Part shown: positions 34,333 through 42,678 of the stretch, in pieces
How positions within the stretch are numbered: position 1 is the stretch's first letter
Layout: each line of letters starts with the position of its first letter
Origin: Nocardioidaceae bacterium
GTDB taxonomy: Bacteria; Actinomycetota; Actinomycetes; Propionibacteriales; Nocardioidaceae
NCBI GenBank assembly: GCA_030655315.1
Contig: JAURVT010000052.1
Location: 1-64,000, forward strand
DNA: 64,000 nucleotides
Direction: 5' to 3'
The notes under the pieces: model-generated
What the model saw: only the letters and a program-made list of their open reading frames with translations
Databases searched by the model: none
Told to the model about the DNA's origin: nothing
Translations under genes and position numbers: made by a program

Positions 34333-34722
34333 CTAGAGGTCGCCCTCGACGAACTGGGCGCGGCCGAGGCCGAAGGACCAGTCCTCGGGCTGGTTGGCGC
34401 TGACCGAGACGACCAGGTCGGTCTGGGGGACGTCGCACTCGGCCTCGAGGCGGTCGGCCAGGCGGCGGTAGAGCGCCTGCTTCTGCTCGGTGCTGCGGCC
34501 CTGCTGGAAGACGTGGACGACGGTGAGCGCGTCGGTCCGCTCGAACCCCAGGCCGGTGTCCTCGACGATCAGGCCGCCACGGGGGTGCTCGGTGACGACC
34601 TGGTACCGGTCGCGCGGGGGCGCGGCGAAGTCGCTCTCGAGCACCTCCTGGACCACGTCGGCGATGGCACGGACGGCGGCGGGCTCGCGACCCTGGACGA
34701 GGTCGATCCGGACGAGTGGCAC
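34333..34722 (-). CDS. tautomerase-family protein (4-oxalocrotonate tautomerase fold)
   Basis: This is a 129-residue protein starting VPLVRIDLVQGREPAAVRAI. Removal of the initiator would expose Pro at position 1, the catalytic base of tautomerases, and its length fits the larger Tautomerase_2 group with two beta-alpha-beta units. GTG 34722 is chosen because it gives this Pro and lies five bases after AGGAG. It would isomerise enol/keto acids; the substrate is unknown. Its upstream region is shared with the thiolase operon and holds the GTGACA operator, so the two may respond to the same regulator. Confidence 0.78.
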   Translation of the reverse strand: MPLVRIDLVQGREPAAVRAIADVVQEVLESDFAAPPRDRYQVVTEHPRGGLIVEDTGLGFERTDALTVVHVFQQGRSTEQKQALYRRLADRLEAECDVPQTDLVVSVSANQPEDWSFGLGRAQFVEGDL

Positions 34723-34796
34723 GGGGTCTCCTGGGGCTCGGACGTGGCGGGACGGACGGCGTCCGACTGTGGTGACGGACACAGCGGCTCGCTATG

Positions 34797-34815
34797 GTGA
34801 CAGTGTCGGTGTCAC
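34797..34815. promoter_or_regulatory. GTGACA-N7-TGTCAC operator, site 2
   Basis: GTGACAGTGTCGGTGTCAC has perfect inverted arms, extended by one further G/C pair on each side, with the same 7-base spacer as the site at 26492-26510. It overlaps a TATGGT -10 candidate (34793-34798) and lies about 84 bases before the thiolase start and 75 bases from the tautomerase start. Confidence 0.72.
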
Positions 34816-34898
34816 CATCGACCTCGACGGTGACCGACCAGTAACTTCGGATACCGATCTGAACGTGGCACCGCAGACACCCATTCCCTGGAGGGCCC

Positions 34899-36110
34899 AT
34901 GACCGAGGCGTTCGTCTACGACGCGATCCGCACCCCACGCGGGCGCGGCAAGAAGACCGGATCGCTGCACGAGGTGAAGCCGGTCGACCTCGTGATCGGG
35001 CTCATCGACGAGGTCCGCAAGCGCAACCCCTCGCTCGACGTCGACGGCATCGAGGACGTGGTGCTCGGCGTCGTCAGCCCGGTCGGCGACCAGGGCAGCG
35101 ACATCGCCAAGACGGCCGCGCTCGCCGCGGGCCTGCCCGAGACCGTCGCCGGCGTGCAGCTCAACCGCTTCTGCGCGAGTGGCCTGGAGGCCGTCAACCA
35201 GGCCTCGCAGCGCATCCGCTCGGGCTGGGAGGACCTCATCCTCGCCGGTGGCGTCGAGTCCATGAGCCGCGTCCCGATGGCCTCCGACGGCGGCGCGTGG
35301 GCGCTCGACCCGGCCACCGCGTTCGCCACCGACTTCGTGCCGCAGGGCATCGGCGCCGACCTGATCGCCACCATCGAGGGCTGGTCGCGCACCGACGTCG
35401 ACACCTACGCCGCCGAGTCCCAGGCACGGGCCGCCAAGGCGATCGCCAACGGCTACTTCGCCAAGTCGATCGTCCCGGTCACCGACGTCAACGGCCTCAC
35501 CGTGCTCGACCACGACGAGTTCGTGCGACCGGGCACCACCGTCGAGAGCCTCGCCGGCCTGCCGGCGTCCTTCGCGGGCATCGGCGACCTCGGCGGCTTC
35601 GACTCCGTCGCGCTGGAGAAGTACACGACCGTCGAGGCGATCGACCACGTGCACCACGCGGGCAACTCCTCGGGCATCGTCGACGGCGCCGCGCTCGTCG
35701 TCGTCGGCAGCGAGGCGGCCGGAGAGCGTCACGGCCTGCGCCCGCGGGCCCGCGTGCTGGCCACCGCGGTCAGCGGCTCCGAGCCCACGATCATGCTCAC
35801 CGGTCCCGCGCCGGCCACCCGCAAGGCGCTGGCCAAGGCGGGCCTCGAGGTCGGCGACATCGACCTGTTCGAGATGAACGAGGCGTTCGCCGCCGTCGTC
35901 ATGCGCTTCATGCGCGACCTGTCCGTGCCGCACGACGTCGTCAACGTCAACGGCGGCTCGATCGCGATGGGCCACCCGCTGGGTGCCACCGGCGCGATGA
36001 TCCTCGGCACGCTGATCGACGAGCTCGAGCGTCGCGACCAGCGCTACGGCGTCGCCACCCTCTGCGTCGGAGGCGGCATGGGCATCGCCACCGTCGTCGA
36101 GCGCGTCTGA
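34899..36110 (+). CDS. fadA: acetyl-CoA C-acyltransferase (thiolase)
   Basis: This is a 403-residue thiolase catalysing the last step of beta-oxidation. The acyl-accepting Cys lies in [11 protein letters not shown] (about 90), the catalytic His in [12 protein letters not shown] and the second Cys in LCVGGGMG, all intact. GGAGGG precedes the ATG. It is followed after 33 bases by the FadJ-type gene, forming a two-gene operon that encodes both halves of a trifunctional-type complex. A shared operator links it to the CoA-transferase/acyl-CoA dehydrogenase operon. Confidence 0.94.
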   Translation: MTEAFVYDAIRTPRGRGKKTGSLHEVKPVDLVIGLIDEVRKRNPSLDVDGIEDVVLGVVSPVGDQGSDIAKTAALAAGLPETVAGVQLNRFCASGLEAVNQASQRIRSGWEDLILAGGVESMSRVPMASDGGAWALDPATAFATDFVPQGIGADLIATIEGWSRTDVDTYAAESQARAAKAIANGYFAKSIVPVTDVNGLTVLDHDEFVRPGTTVESLAGLPASFAGIGDLGGFDSVALEKYTTVEAIDHVHHAGNSSGIVDGAALVVVGSEAAGERHGLRPRARVLATAVSGSEPTIMLTGPAPATRKALAKAGLEVGDIDLFEMNEAFAAVVMRFMRDLSVPHDVVNVNGGSIAMGHPLGATGAMILGTLIDELERRDQRYGVATLCVGGGMGIATVVERV

Positions 36111-36143
36111 CCCGGCCGAACTTCCACAGGAGCACACCCCGTC

Positions 36144-38348
36144 ATGACTGACCAGCTGCGCAACACCGTCCGCTACGACCTGCACGACGACGGCGTCGTC
36201 GTGCTCACCCTGGACGACCCCGACCAGAGCGCGAACACCATGAACGAGGCCTACGCGGCCTCGATGAAGGCCGCCGTCGAGCGCCTCGTCGCCGAGAAGG
36301 ACGAGATCCGCGGCGTCGTCGTGACCAGCGCGAAGAAGACCTTCTTCGCCGGCGGCGACCTGAAGAAGATGGTCCAGGCCGGGCCCGACGACGCCCAGTC
36401 GGTGTTCGACGAGATCGAGGGCATCAAGGCCACGCTCCGTGCGCTCGAGACGCTCGGACGTCCGGTGGTCGCCGCGATCAACGGCGCCGCGCTCGGCGGC
36501 GGCCTGGAGATCGCGCTCGCCACCCACCACCGGATCGCCGTCGACGACGGTCGCTCCGAGATCGGCCTGCCCGAGGTCACCCTCGGCCTGCTGCCCGGCG
36601 GCGGCGGCGTCACCCGCACGGTCCGCATGTTCGGCCTGCAGGACGCGCTGATGAAGATCCTGCTGCAGGGCCCGCGGATGAAGCCGGCCCGCGCGAGGGA
36701 CGCCGGGCTGGTCGACGAGCTGGTCGACACCGTCGACCAGCTGGTGCCCGCCGCGAAGGCGTGGATCGAGGCGCACGCCGACGACGGGGACGCCGGCACC
36801 CAGCCCTGGGACCGTCAGGGCTACCGCATCCCCGGCGGCACCCCGTCGACGCCGAAGCTCGCGCAGTTCCTCCCTGCGTTCCCGGCCAACCTGCGCAAGC
36901 AGACCAAGGGCGCGGACTACCCCGCCCCGCGCAACATCATGAAGGCCGCGGTGGAGGGCGCCCAGGTCGACTTCGACACCGCCAGCCGGATCGAGTCGCG
37001 CTACCTCGTCGAGCTCGTGGTGGGCCAGACCTTCAAGAACATGACGCAGGCCTTCTTCTTCGACCTGCAGGCCATCAACGCCGGCCGCTCGCGCCCGGAC
37101 GGCGTCCCGGTGCGCAAGGCCGAGCGGCTGGCGGTGCTCGGCGCCGGGATGATGGGCGCGGGCGTCGCGTACGTGTCCGCCCGGGCCGGCATCGACGTCG
37201 TGCTCAAGGACGTCAGCCTCGAGGCCGCCGAGAAGGGCAAGGCGTACAGCCAGAAGCTCCTGGACGCTCAGGTCGAGAAGGGGCGCCTCACCGCCACCAA
37301 GCGCGACGAGGTGCTGGCCCGGATCACCCCCACGGACGACTACGCCGACCTGACGGGGTGCGACTTCGTGATCGAGGCGGTCTTCGAGTCCGTCGAGCTC
37401 AAGCACCGGGTGTTCGGCGACCTCGAGCCGGTCGTGGCCCCAGATGCGCTGCTCGGGTCCAACACGTCGACGCTCCCGATCACGATCCTGGCCGGTGGCG
37501 TGGACCGGGCCGAGGACTTCATCGGCATCCACTTCTTCTCGCCCGTCGACAAGATGCCGCTGGTCGAGATCATCGTCGGCGAGAAGACCTCCGACGAGGC
37601 GATCGCCCGCGCCATCGACTACACCCGCCAGATCAAGAAGACGCCCATCGTCGTCAACGACTCGCGCGGCTTCTTCACCAGCCGCGTCTTCGGCACGCTC
37701 GTGATGGAGGGCGCCGAGATGCTGGGCGAGGGCCTCGACCCCGTCACCATCGAGCGCGCCGCGACGAGCGCCGGGTTCCCCGCACCGCCGCTCGCGATGA
37801 TCGACGAGGTCGCGCTGACGCTCACCCAGAAGGTGGACGCCGAGGCCCGCAAGGCCGCCGACGCCGAGGGCATCACGCTCCCGGTGAGCGGTGCCAAGAA
37901 GGTGATCGACTTCCTGGTCGACCAGGGGCGCGCGGGCAAGGCGGCCGGTGCCGGGTTCTACGAGTACCCCGCGGACGCCAAGAAGCACCTGTGGCCCGGC
38001 CTGCGCGAGCAGTTCGCGTCCGAGGGCCACCAGATCCCCTACCGCGACATGCAGGAGCGGCTGCTCTTCGTGATGGCGGTCGAGACCGTCCGCTGCCTCG
38101 AGGAGGGGGTGCTGCGCACCGTCGCCGACGCCAACATCGGCTCGATCATGGGCATCGGCTTCCCTCCGCTCCACGGCGGCGCGCTGCAGTACGTCGACGG
38201 CTACCAGGCCGCTGACGGCCGCATCGGCGTCGCGGCGTTCTGCGAGCGGGCCGACGAGCTCGCGGCCGCGTACGGCGAGCGGTTCACCCCGCCCACCCTG
38301 CTGCGCGACAAGGCCGCCGCGAACGAGCGGTTCGCCCAGGCGCTCTGA
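36144..38348 (+). CDS. fadJ: multifunctional enoyl-CoA hydratase / 3-hydroxyacyl-CoA dehydrogenase
   Basis: This is a 734-residue protein. Residues 1 to about 190 are the enoyl-CoA hydratase (AAINGAALGGGLEIALATHH, then SEIGLPEVTLGLLPGGGG with a catalytic Glu). From about 328 the NAD-binding domain starts RLAVLGAGMMGAGVAYVSARAG, with IGIHFFSPVDKMPLVEII carrying the catalytic His, and two C-terminal 3HCDH domains follow. It performs hydration and oxidation steps of fatty acid beta-oxidation together with the thiolase upstream. The symbol fadJ (versus fadB) is a convention. AGGAG precedes the ATG. It ends 5 bases before a bidirectional hairpin. Confidence 0.94.
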   Translation: MTDQLRNTVRYDLHDDGVVVLTLDDPDQSANTMNEAYAASMKAAVERLVAEKDEIRGVVVTSAKKTFFAGGDLKKMVQAGPDDAQSVFDEIEGIKATLRALETLGRPVVAAINGAALGGGLEIALATHHRIAVDDGRSEIGLPEVTLGLLPGGGGVTRTVRMFGLQDALMKILLQGPRMKPARARDAGLVDELVDTVDQLVPAAKAWIEAHADDGDAGTQPWDRQGYRIPGGTPSTPKLAQFLPAFPANLRKQTKGADYPAPRNIMKAAVEGAQVDFDTASRIESRYLVELVVGQTFKNMTQAFFFDLQAINAGRSRPDGVPVRKAERLAVLGAGMMGAGVAYVSARAGIDVVLKDVSLEAAEKGKAYSQKLLDAQVEKGRLTATKRDEVLARITPTDDYADLTGCDFVIEAVFESVELKHRVFGDLEPVVAPDALLGSNTSTLPITILAGGVDRAEDFIGIHFFSPVDKMPLVEIIVGEKTSDEAIARAIDYTRQIKKTPIVVNDSRGFFTSRVFGTLVMEGAEMLGEGLDPVTIERAATSAGFPAPPLAMIDEVALTLTQKVDAEARKAADAEGITLPVSGAKKVIDFLVDQGRAGKAAGAGFYEYPADAKKHLWPGLREQFASEGHQIPYRDMQERLLFVMAVETVRCLEEGVLRTVADANIGSIMGIGFPPLHGGALQYVDGYQAADGRIGVAAFCERADELAAAYGERFTPPTLLRDKAAANERFAQAL

Positions 38349-38353
38349 CCCGA

Positions 38354-38403
38354 GAGCTGTCGGTGCCTCAGGGGGCCATGACCCTGTGAGGCACCGACAG
38401 CTC
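38354..38403. terminator. bidirectional hairpin, family 2
   Basis: GAGCTGTCGGTGCCTCA (38354-38370) pairs perfectly with TGAGGCACCGACAGCTC (38387-38403), and the loop has extra GGG/CCC pairing. It separates the convergent FadJ-type and glgC genes and ends one base before the glgC stop. The outer CTGTCGGTG stem recurs in the hairpin at 28838-28887. Confidence 0.8.
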
Positions 38404-38404
38404 G

Positions 38405-39664
38405 TCAGTCGAGGCGGAAGTCCTTGCCGGCGACGACGAGGCCCGACTCGCTGATGGTGAAGCCGCGGGCGGCGTCCTCCTCGGGGTCGACGCCGATGCG
38501 CGCGCCCGGCGGCACCACGACGTTCTTGTCGAGGATGGCGTGCTTGACGATCGCGCCCGCGCCGATCGTGACGTTGTCGAGCAGCACCGAGTCGCTCACG
38601 TGGGCCCCGGCGTCGACGAAGGCGCGCGGTGAGAGCACCGAGCCGTCGACCGTGCCGCCGGCGACGATCGCGCCGGGCGACACGATGGAGTCGGTGACGT
38701 GCGCCGGCTCCTTCTTGGCGCCGCGGACCATCTTGGCCGGCGGGTGCGAGCCGTAGCTGGTGTAGATGGGCCACTTGTCGTTGTAGAGGTTGAACACGGG
38801 CACCGGCTCGATCAGCTCGGTGTGCGCGTCGTAGTAGGAGTCGAGCGTCCCGACGTCGCGCCAGTAGGCCCGGTCGCGGTCGTTGGAGCCGGCCACCTCG
38901 TTGCGCCCGAAGTCGTAGACGCCCGCGGCGCCCTTGGCCACGAACGCGGGGATGATGTCGCCGCCCATGTCGTGCTTGGAGGTGTCGTCGTCGGCGTCGC
39001 GGGTGACGGCGTCGACGAGCGCGTCGGCGTCGAAGACGTAGTTGCCCATCGAGGCCAGGACCTCGCGGGGGGAGTCGGGCAGGCCCGGCGGGTTCGTCGG
39101 CTTCTCCAGGAACGCCGAGATCTTGGTGGGGTCGGACTTGTCGACGTCGATGACGCCGAACTGGTCGGCGAGCGCGATGGGCTGACGGATGGCCGCGACG
39201 GTCGCCGCCGCACCGGAGTCGAGGTGCGCGTCGACCATCTGGGAGAAGTCCATCCGGTAGACGTGGTCGGCGCCCACGACCACGACGATGTCGGGCTTCT
39301 CGTCCCTGATCAGGTTGAGGCTCTGGAAGATCGCGTCGGAGCTGCCGCGGTACCAGTGCTTGCCGACCCGCTGCTGCGCCGGCACCGGCGCGACGTAGTT
39401 GCCGAGCACCGACGACAGCCGCCAGGTGGTGGTGATGTGGCGGTCGAGGCTGTGCGACTTGTACTGCGTCAGCACGACGACCTGCAGGTAGCCCGAGTTG
39501 ACGACGTTGGACAGGGCGAAGTCGATCAGCCGGTAGATGCCGCCGAACGGGACCGCGGGCTTGGCGCGGTCGGCGGTGAGCGGCATCAGGCGCTTGCCCT
39601 CGCCGCCGGCGAGGACGATGGCGAGGACCTTGGGGCGGTGCGACCCGCGTCGGCGAGCGTTCAT
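38405..39664 (-). CDS. glgC: glucose-1-phosphate adenylyltransferase
   Basis: This is a 419-residue enzyme forming ADP-glucose for glycogen synthesis. The nucleotide-binding start is [41 protein letters not shown] and the glucose-1-phosphate site AFLEKP are present, and a C-terminal left-handed beta-helix (about 310-400) has hexapeptide repeats such as [21 protein letters not shown] 39664 is preferred over an upstream frame because TAGGGT lies 7 bases before it, giving a leaderless transcript. glgA lies 1.8 kb away on the other strand. Confidence 0.95.
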   Translation of the reverse strand: MNARRRGSHRPKVLAIVLAGGEGKRLMPLTADRAKPAVPFGGIYRLIDFALSNVVNSGYLQVVVLTQYKSHSLDRHITTTWRLSSVLGNYVAPVPAQQRVGKHWYRGSSDAIFQSLNLIRDEKPDIVVVVGADHVYRMDFSQMVDAHLDSGAAATVAAIRQPIALADQFGVIDVDKSDPTKISAFLEKPTNPPGLPDSPREVLASMGNYVFDADALVDAVTRDADDDTSKHDMGGDIIPAFVAKGAAGVYDFGRNEVAGSNDRDRAYWRDVGTLDSYYDAHTELIEPVPVFNLYNDKWPIYTSYGSHPPAKMVRGAKKEPAHVTDSIVSPGAIVAGGTVDGSVLSPRAFVDAGAHVSDSVLLDNVTIGAGAIVKHAILDKNVVVPPGARIGVDPEEDAARGFTISESGLVVAGKDFRLD

Positions 39665-39671
39665 GGCTCGA

Positions 39672-39677
39672 ACCCTA
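39672..39677 (-). promoter_or_regulatory. -10 TAGGGT of leaderless glgC promoter
   Basis: On the minus strand TAGGGT is followed by 7 bases and then the glgC ATG. No ribosome binding site is present. The same hexamer and spacing precede glgA. Confidence 0.55.
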
Positions 39678-39738
39678 GCCAGGTGTGACGCCGGTCGCAC
39701 CGTCCCCCCTCAGTTCTCGGTAGGCGGCGCCGTGGGGG

Positions 39739-40896
39739 TCAGAACCGCAGTCGCCACAGCTGTCCGCTCCAGGCCGGGTTGCCCCCGAAGCCCTTGGCGG
39801 GGCTGGTGGAGAAGGCGTTCACGTAGACCTTGCCGTTGCGGGTGACGATCCCGGCGGGGAACGGGACGGCGACGCTGGTGCGCTTGCCGCCGGGTGCCAC
39901 CTTGACGACGCGGCCGGGGAAGCAGGTCGGGATCTGGGCCATCCCGCAGGAGCCGCCGAACAGCTCGCTCACGTAGAGGGTGCCGTCGGCCGACCGGGCG
40001 ACCCCGGTGACGGTGGTGAAGCCGCGCCAGGAGCGGACCGCGTCGCCGTCGTCGTCCAGCGCCCAGACCCGCGCCTTGCCGGGCAGCTCGGAGTGCAGCT
40101 CGCCCACGAGCAGGTTGCCGGTCCGCAGGTCGGGGGCCAGCACGGTGGGCACGGCGTCCACCTTGGCGCCGTACTCCCTCATGGTGTGGAACAGCGCGAC
40201 GTGGCCCCGTCGGCTGACCGTGAGGATCGAGTCTGCGGCGGCGTCGGCGACGAGCGTGCGGCCCTTCCAGGCCAGGACCGAGTACGGGTTGGAGTCGACG
40301 CCCTCGCCGTCGGGGTCGTTGCGGCGCTCGAACGCGGTGATGTTCGCGGCCACGCGGTTGCTGCCGCCGATGCGCTTGGAGACCAGCCGTCCGGCCTGCG
40401 CGCTCGGGATCCCCTCCGGGAACGTCTCGGGCGGGGCGTAGGTGATGATCGACAGGTACGGACCACCGGGACGCTTGGCCGCGCCGTCGCTGCCCGTCGC
40501 GAAGGTGCCGTCGGGGGAGGCCCCGGACAGCAGGCCGCTCATCACGTTCTTCTTCCTGCCGTCGACGATCAGCGTGACCTTGCCCGTGAGGCCGATGCAC
40601 TGGGGACCCATCGCCCCCTGGACGCAGTTCCTCTTGTCGTACGACCCGTGCCCGGCCTGCGCGACGAGTAGCCGGCGGCTCGGCGTCAGCGTGAGCTGGC
40701 GGGGGTTGTCGAGCCCGTCGACGACCACGACGGGCGCGGCCCGGCGCGCGGCGGCGATCGGGTCGTAGGGCTGTGCGCCGCCGGCGGCGGTGCCGGCGAC
40801 GGCGGTGTGCGGCGTGAGGAGCGCGAGCGTTCCGACGACCCCGACCCCGAGCGCGAGGACGCGTCGGGACCGGGAGGAGGCGAGGGTGGGGTGCAC
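39739..40896 (-). CDS. secreted ScyD/ScyE-like protein
   Basis: This is a 385-residue protein with a signal peptide (RVLALGVGVVGTLALLTP) followed by a beta-propeller with repeated segments such as VVVVDGLDNPRQLTLTPSRRLLVAQAG, GRTLVADAAADSILTVSRRG and GKVYVNAF. It ends in SGQLWRLRF. This pattern fits the ScyD/ScyE family of NHL-like extracellular proteins; in cyanobacteria relatives sit in scytonemin clusters, but in actinobacteria the role is unknown. GTG 40896 is the start. It is divergent from the LuxR-type gene across a region with CGTAGTGA repeats. Confidence 0.78.
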   Translation of the reverse strand: MHPTLASSRSRRVLALGVGVVGTLALLTPHTAVAGTAAGGAQPYDPIAAARRAAPVVVVDGLDNPRQLTLTPSRRLLVAQAGHGSYDKRNCVQGAMGPQCIGLTGKVTLIVDGRKKNVMSGLLSGASPDGTFATGSDGAAKRPGGPYLSIITYAPPETFPEGIPSAQAGRLVSKRIGGSNRVAANITAFERRNDPDGEGVDSNPYSVLAWKGRTLVADAAADSILTVSRRGHVALFHTMREYGAKVDAVPTVLAPDLRTGNLLVGELHSELPGKARVWALDDDGDAVRSWRGFTTVTGVARSADGTLYVSELFGGSCGMAQIPTCFPGRVVKVAPGGKRTSVAVPFPAGIVTRNGKVYVNAFSTSPAKGFGGNPAWSGQLWRLRF

Positions 40897-40953
40897 GGCA
40901 GGGCCTTTCGGTGACGGCCGGCCCCGAGCACGGCACGGACAGGTGCTCGCGAA

Positions 40954-41005
40954 CGTAGTGATCGCCGTCACGCACGGCTGTACGCTCTTGCGCGTAGTGA
41001 CTACG
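40954..41005. promoter_or_regulatory. CGTAGTGA repeats between ScyD-like and LuxR-type genes
   Basis: CGTAGTGA occurs at 40954-40961 and again at 40993-41000, where it is part of the perfect 13-base palindrome CGTAGTGACTACG (40993-41005). LuxR-family proteins bind such palindromes, so this is a candidate site for the regulator encoded 34 bases downstream, possibly acting on both divergent genes. Confidence 0.45.
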
Positions 41006-41038
41006 GGTAGTGGCGGCTCGGCGCCCGGAGGGGGCTCC

Positions 41039-41419
41039 ATGCGCACGACCGTCACGACGGCGCTGTCCACGGCCGACCACCAGGCCGTCGTCGGTGCGGC
41101 GGTGGCCGCCGGCGCGTGCGCGCACTGCGCCCGGCTCGTGGTCGCGCTGGTGGTCGGCGTGGCCACCGCCCGCGCCGACGCCGACGACGACCCGTTCCTC
41201 ACCGAGCGGGAGCGCGAGGTGCTGGTCCTGCTCGAGCAGGGCCTGACGGCGGTGCAGATCGGTCGTCGCCTCGCGATCACCCCGGCCACCGTGCGCAAGC
41301 ACCTGGAGCACCTCTACGCCAAGCTCGGCGTGCACGACCGGCTCAGCGCCGCCACCCACGCCCGTCGTCAGGGGCTGCTCGCCGACGACCCCGTCGTGAC
41401 GGCGGTCACGGCGCACTAG
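41039..41419 (+). CDS. small LuxR-type (GerE) helix-turn-helix regulator
   Basis: This is a 126-residue protein. The C-terminal half is a complete LuxR/GerE DNA-binding domain, LTEREREVLVLLEQGLTAVQIGRRLAITPATVRKHLEHLYAKLGVHDRLSAATHA. The N-terminal 55 residues are Ala/Val/His-rich and do not resemble a receiver domain, so it is an orphan regulator with no obvious phosphorylation site. GGAGGGGG lies five bases before ATG 41039. It ends 10 bases before glgA, whose own promoter overlaps the end of this gene. Confidence 0.8.
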   Translation: MRTTVTTALSTADHQAVVGAAVAAGACAHCARLVVALVVGVATARADADDDPFLTEREREVLVLLEQGLTAVQIGRRLAITPATVRKHLEHLYAKLGVHDRLSAATHARRQGLLADDPVVTAVTAH

Positions 41420-41422
41420 GGT
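41417..41422 (+). promoter_or_regulatory. -10 TAGGGT of leaderless glgA promoter
   Basis: TAGGGT, beginning in the stop codon of the LuxR-type gene, lies 7 bases before the glgA ATG at 41430, and no ribosome binding site is present. Just upstream GTGAC-GGCG-GTCAC forms a small inverted repeat (41397-41410). Confidence 0.55.
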
Positions 41423-41429
41423 GTCCGCC

Positions 41430-42626
41430 ATGCGTATCGACGTCCTGTCCCGTGAGTACCCGCCCGAGGTCTACGGAGGCGCCGGCGTCCACGTCGCCGA
41501 GCTGGTCTCGGCGCTGCGCGCCCGGGGCGACGTCGAGGCCCGGGTGGGCTGCTTCGGCGCACCGCGCACCGAGGTCGGCACCACCGCCTACGGCACGCCG
41601 GTCGAGCTGACCGACGCCAACGCGGCGCTGAAGACGCTCGGCACCGACCTCTCGATGGTCCAGGACCGGGCCGGGGCCGACCTCGTCCACTCCCACACCT
41701 GGTACGCCAACATGGCGGGCCACCTCTCGGGCCTGCTGCACGGCATCCCGCACGTCGCGACGGCGCACAGCCTGGAGCCCCTGCGTCCGTGGAAGGCCGA
41801 GCAGCTGGGCGGCGGCTACGCGCTGAGCTCGTGGGCCGAGCGCCAGGCGTTCGAGTCCGCGGCGAGAGTCGTCGCCGTCAGTGCCGCGATGCGCGACGAC
41901 ATCCTGCGCTGCTACCCCTCGGTCGACCCCGACCACGTGCCCGTCGTCCACAACGGCATCGACACCGAGCGCTGGCAGCCGCGCCACGACCCGGACCGGG
42001 CGCGGTCGCTCGGCGTCGACCCCGACCGTCCGAGCGCGGTGTTCGTCGGCCGCATCACCCGTCAGAAGGGCCTGCCCCACCTGCTGCGCGCGGCCCGCGA
42101 CGTGCCGTCGGACGTGCAGATCGTGCTGTGCGCCGGCGCCCCCGACACCCCTGAGATCGCCGCCGAGGTGGAGGCGCTCGTGGACGAGCTGCGGGCCACC
42201 CACCCGGGCGTCGTCTGGATCCCCGAGATGCTGCCGCGCGAGGACGTCACCACGCTGCTCACCGTCGCCACGGTGTTCCTGTGCCCGTCGGTCTACGAGC
42301 CGCTCGGCATCGTCAACCTCGAGGCGATGGCGTGCGAGACGGCCGTCGTCGCCACCGCCACCGGCGGCATCCCCGAGGTCGTCGTGCCCGGCGAGACCGG
42401 TCTGCTCGTCCCGATCGAGCAGGAGACCGACGGCACGGGCACGCCGCTGGACCCCGCGAGGTTCGAGGCCGACCTCGCGGCCGCCATCACCGACGCCGTC
42501 TCCGACCCCGACCGCGCCGCGGCCTGGGGACGCGCCGGTCGCGCGCGCGCCGTGGAGCACTTCAGCTGGGGCGCCGTGGCCGCCAGCACCCTCGAGGTCT
42601 ACGAGGCGGTCCTCGCCGAGCGGTGA
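41430..42626 (+). CDS. glgA: glycogen synthase, Corynebacterium type (GT4)
   Basis: This is a 398-residue GT-B glycosyltransferase. The N-terminus MRIDVLSREYPPEVYGGAG gives the nucleotide-sugar/glucan groove. The C-terminal Rossmann fold carries FVGRITRQKGLPHLL and the EX7E-type motif EPLGIVNLEAMACE. It matches the actinobacterial glycogen synthase family that uses ADP-glucose or makes maltose-1-phosphate. With glgC nearby in opposite orientation it supplies the glycogen pathway; a debranching-like enzyme lies at 17.7 kb. Confidence 0.92.
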   Translation: MRIDVLSREYPPEVYGGAGVHVAELVSALRARGDVEARVGCFGAPRTEVGTTAYGTPVELTDANAALKTLGTDLSMVQDRAGADLVHSHTWYANMAGHLSGLLHGIPHVATAHSLEPLRPWKAEQLGGGYALSSWAERQAFESAARVVAVSAAMRDDILRCYPSVDPDHVPVVHNGIDTERWQPRHDPDRARSLGVDPDRPSAVFVGRITRQKGLPHLLRAARDVPSDVQIVLCAGAPDTPEIAAEVEALVDELRATHPGVVWIPEMLPREDVTTLLTVATVFLCPSVYEPLGIVNLEAMACETAVVATATGGIPEVVVPGETGLLVPIEQETDGTGTPLDPARFEADLAAAITDAVSDPDRAAAWGRAGRARAVEHFSWGAVAASTLEVYEAVLAER

Positions 42627-42666
42627 CCTGCGGCGGCGCGACCAGCGAGCCGGGAGCGCGAGCCCC

Positions 42667-42672
42667 TAGGGT
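42667..42672 (+). promoter_or_regulatory. -10 TAGGGT of leaderless transglutaminase promoter
   Basis: TAGGGT ends 6 bases before the GTG at 42679 and no ribosome binding site is present, the same arrangement as at glgA, glgC and the SDR gene at 46510. Confidence 0.5.
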
Positions 42673-42678
42673 TCTCGC

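Noticed and set aside
34812-38774. Very long minus-strand open frame of about 1320 codons
   Set aside because: It is antisense to the thiolase, FadJ-type and glgC genes, has Arg/Gly/Val/His-rich composition with no domain, and arises from GC-rich codon bias in the true genes.
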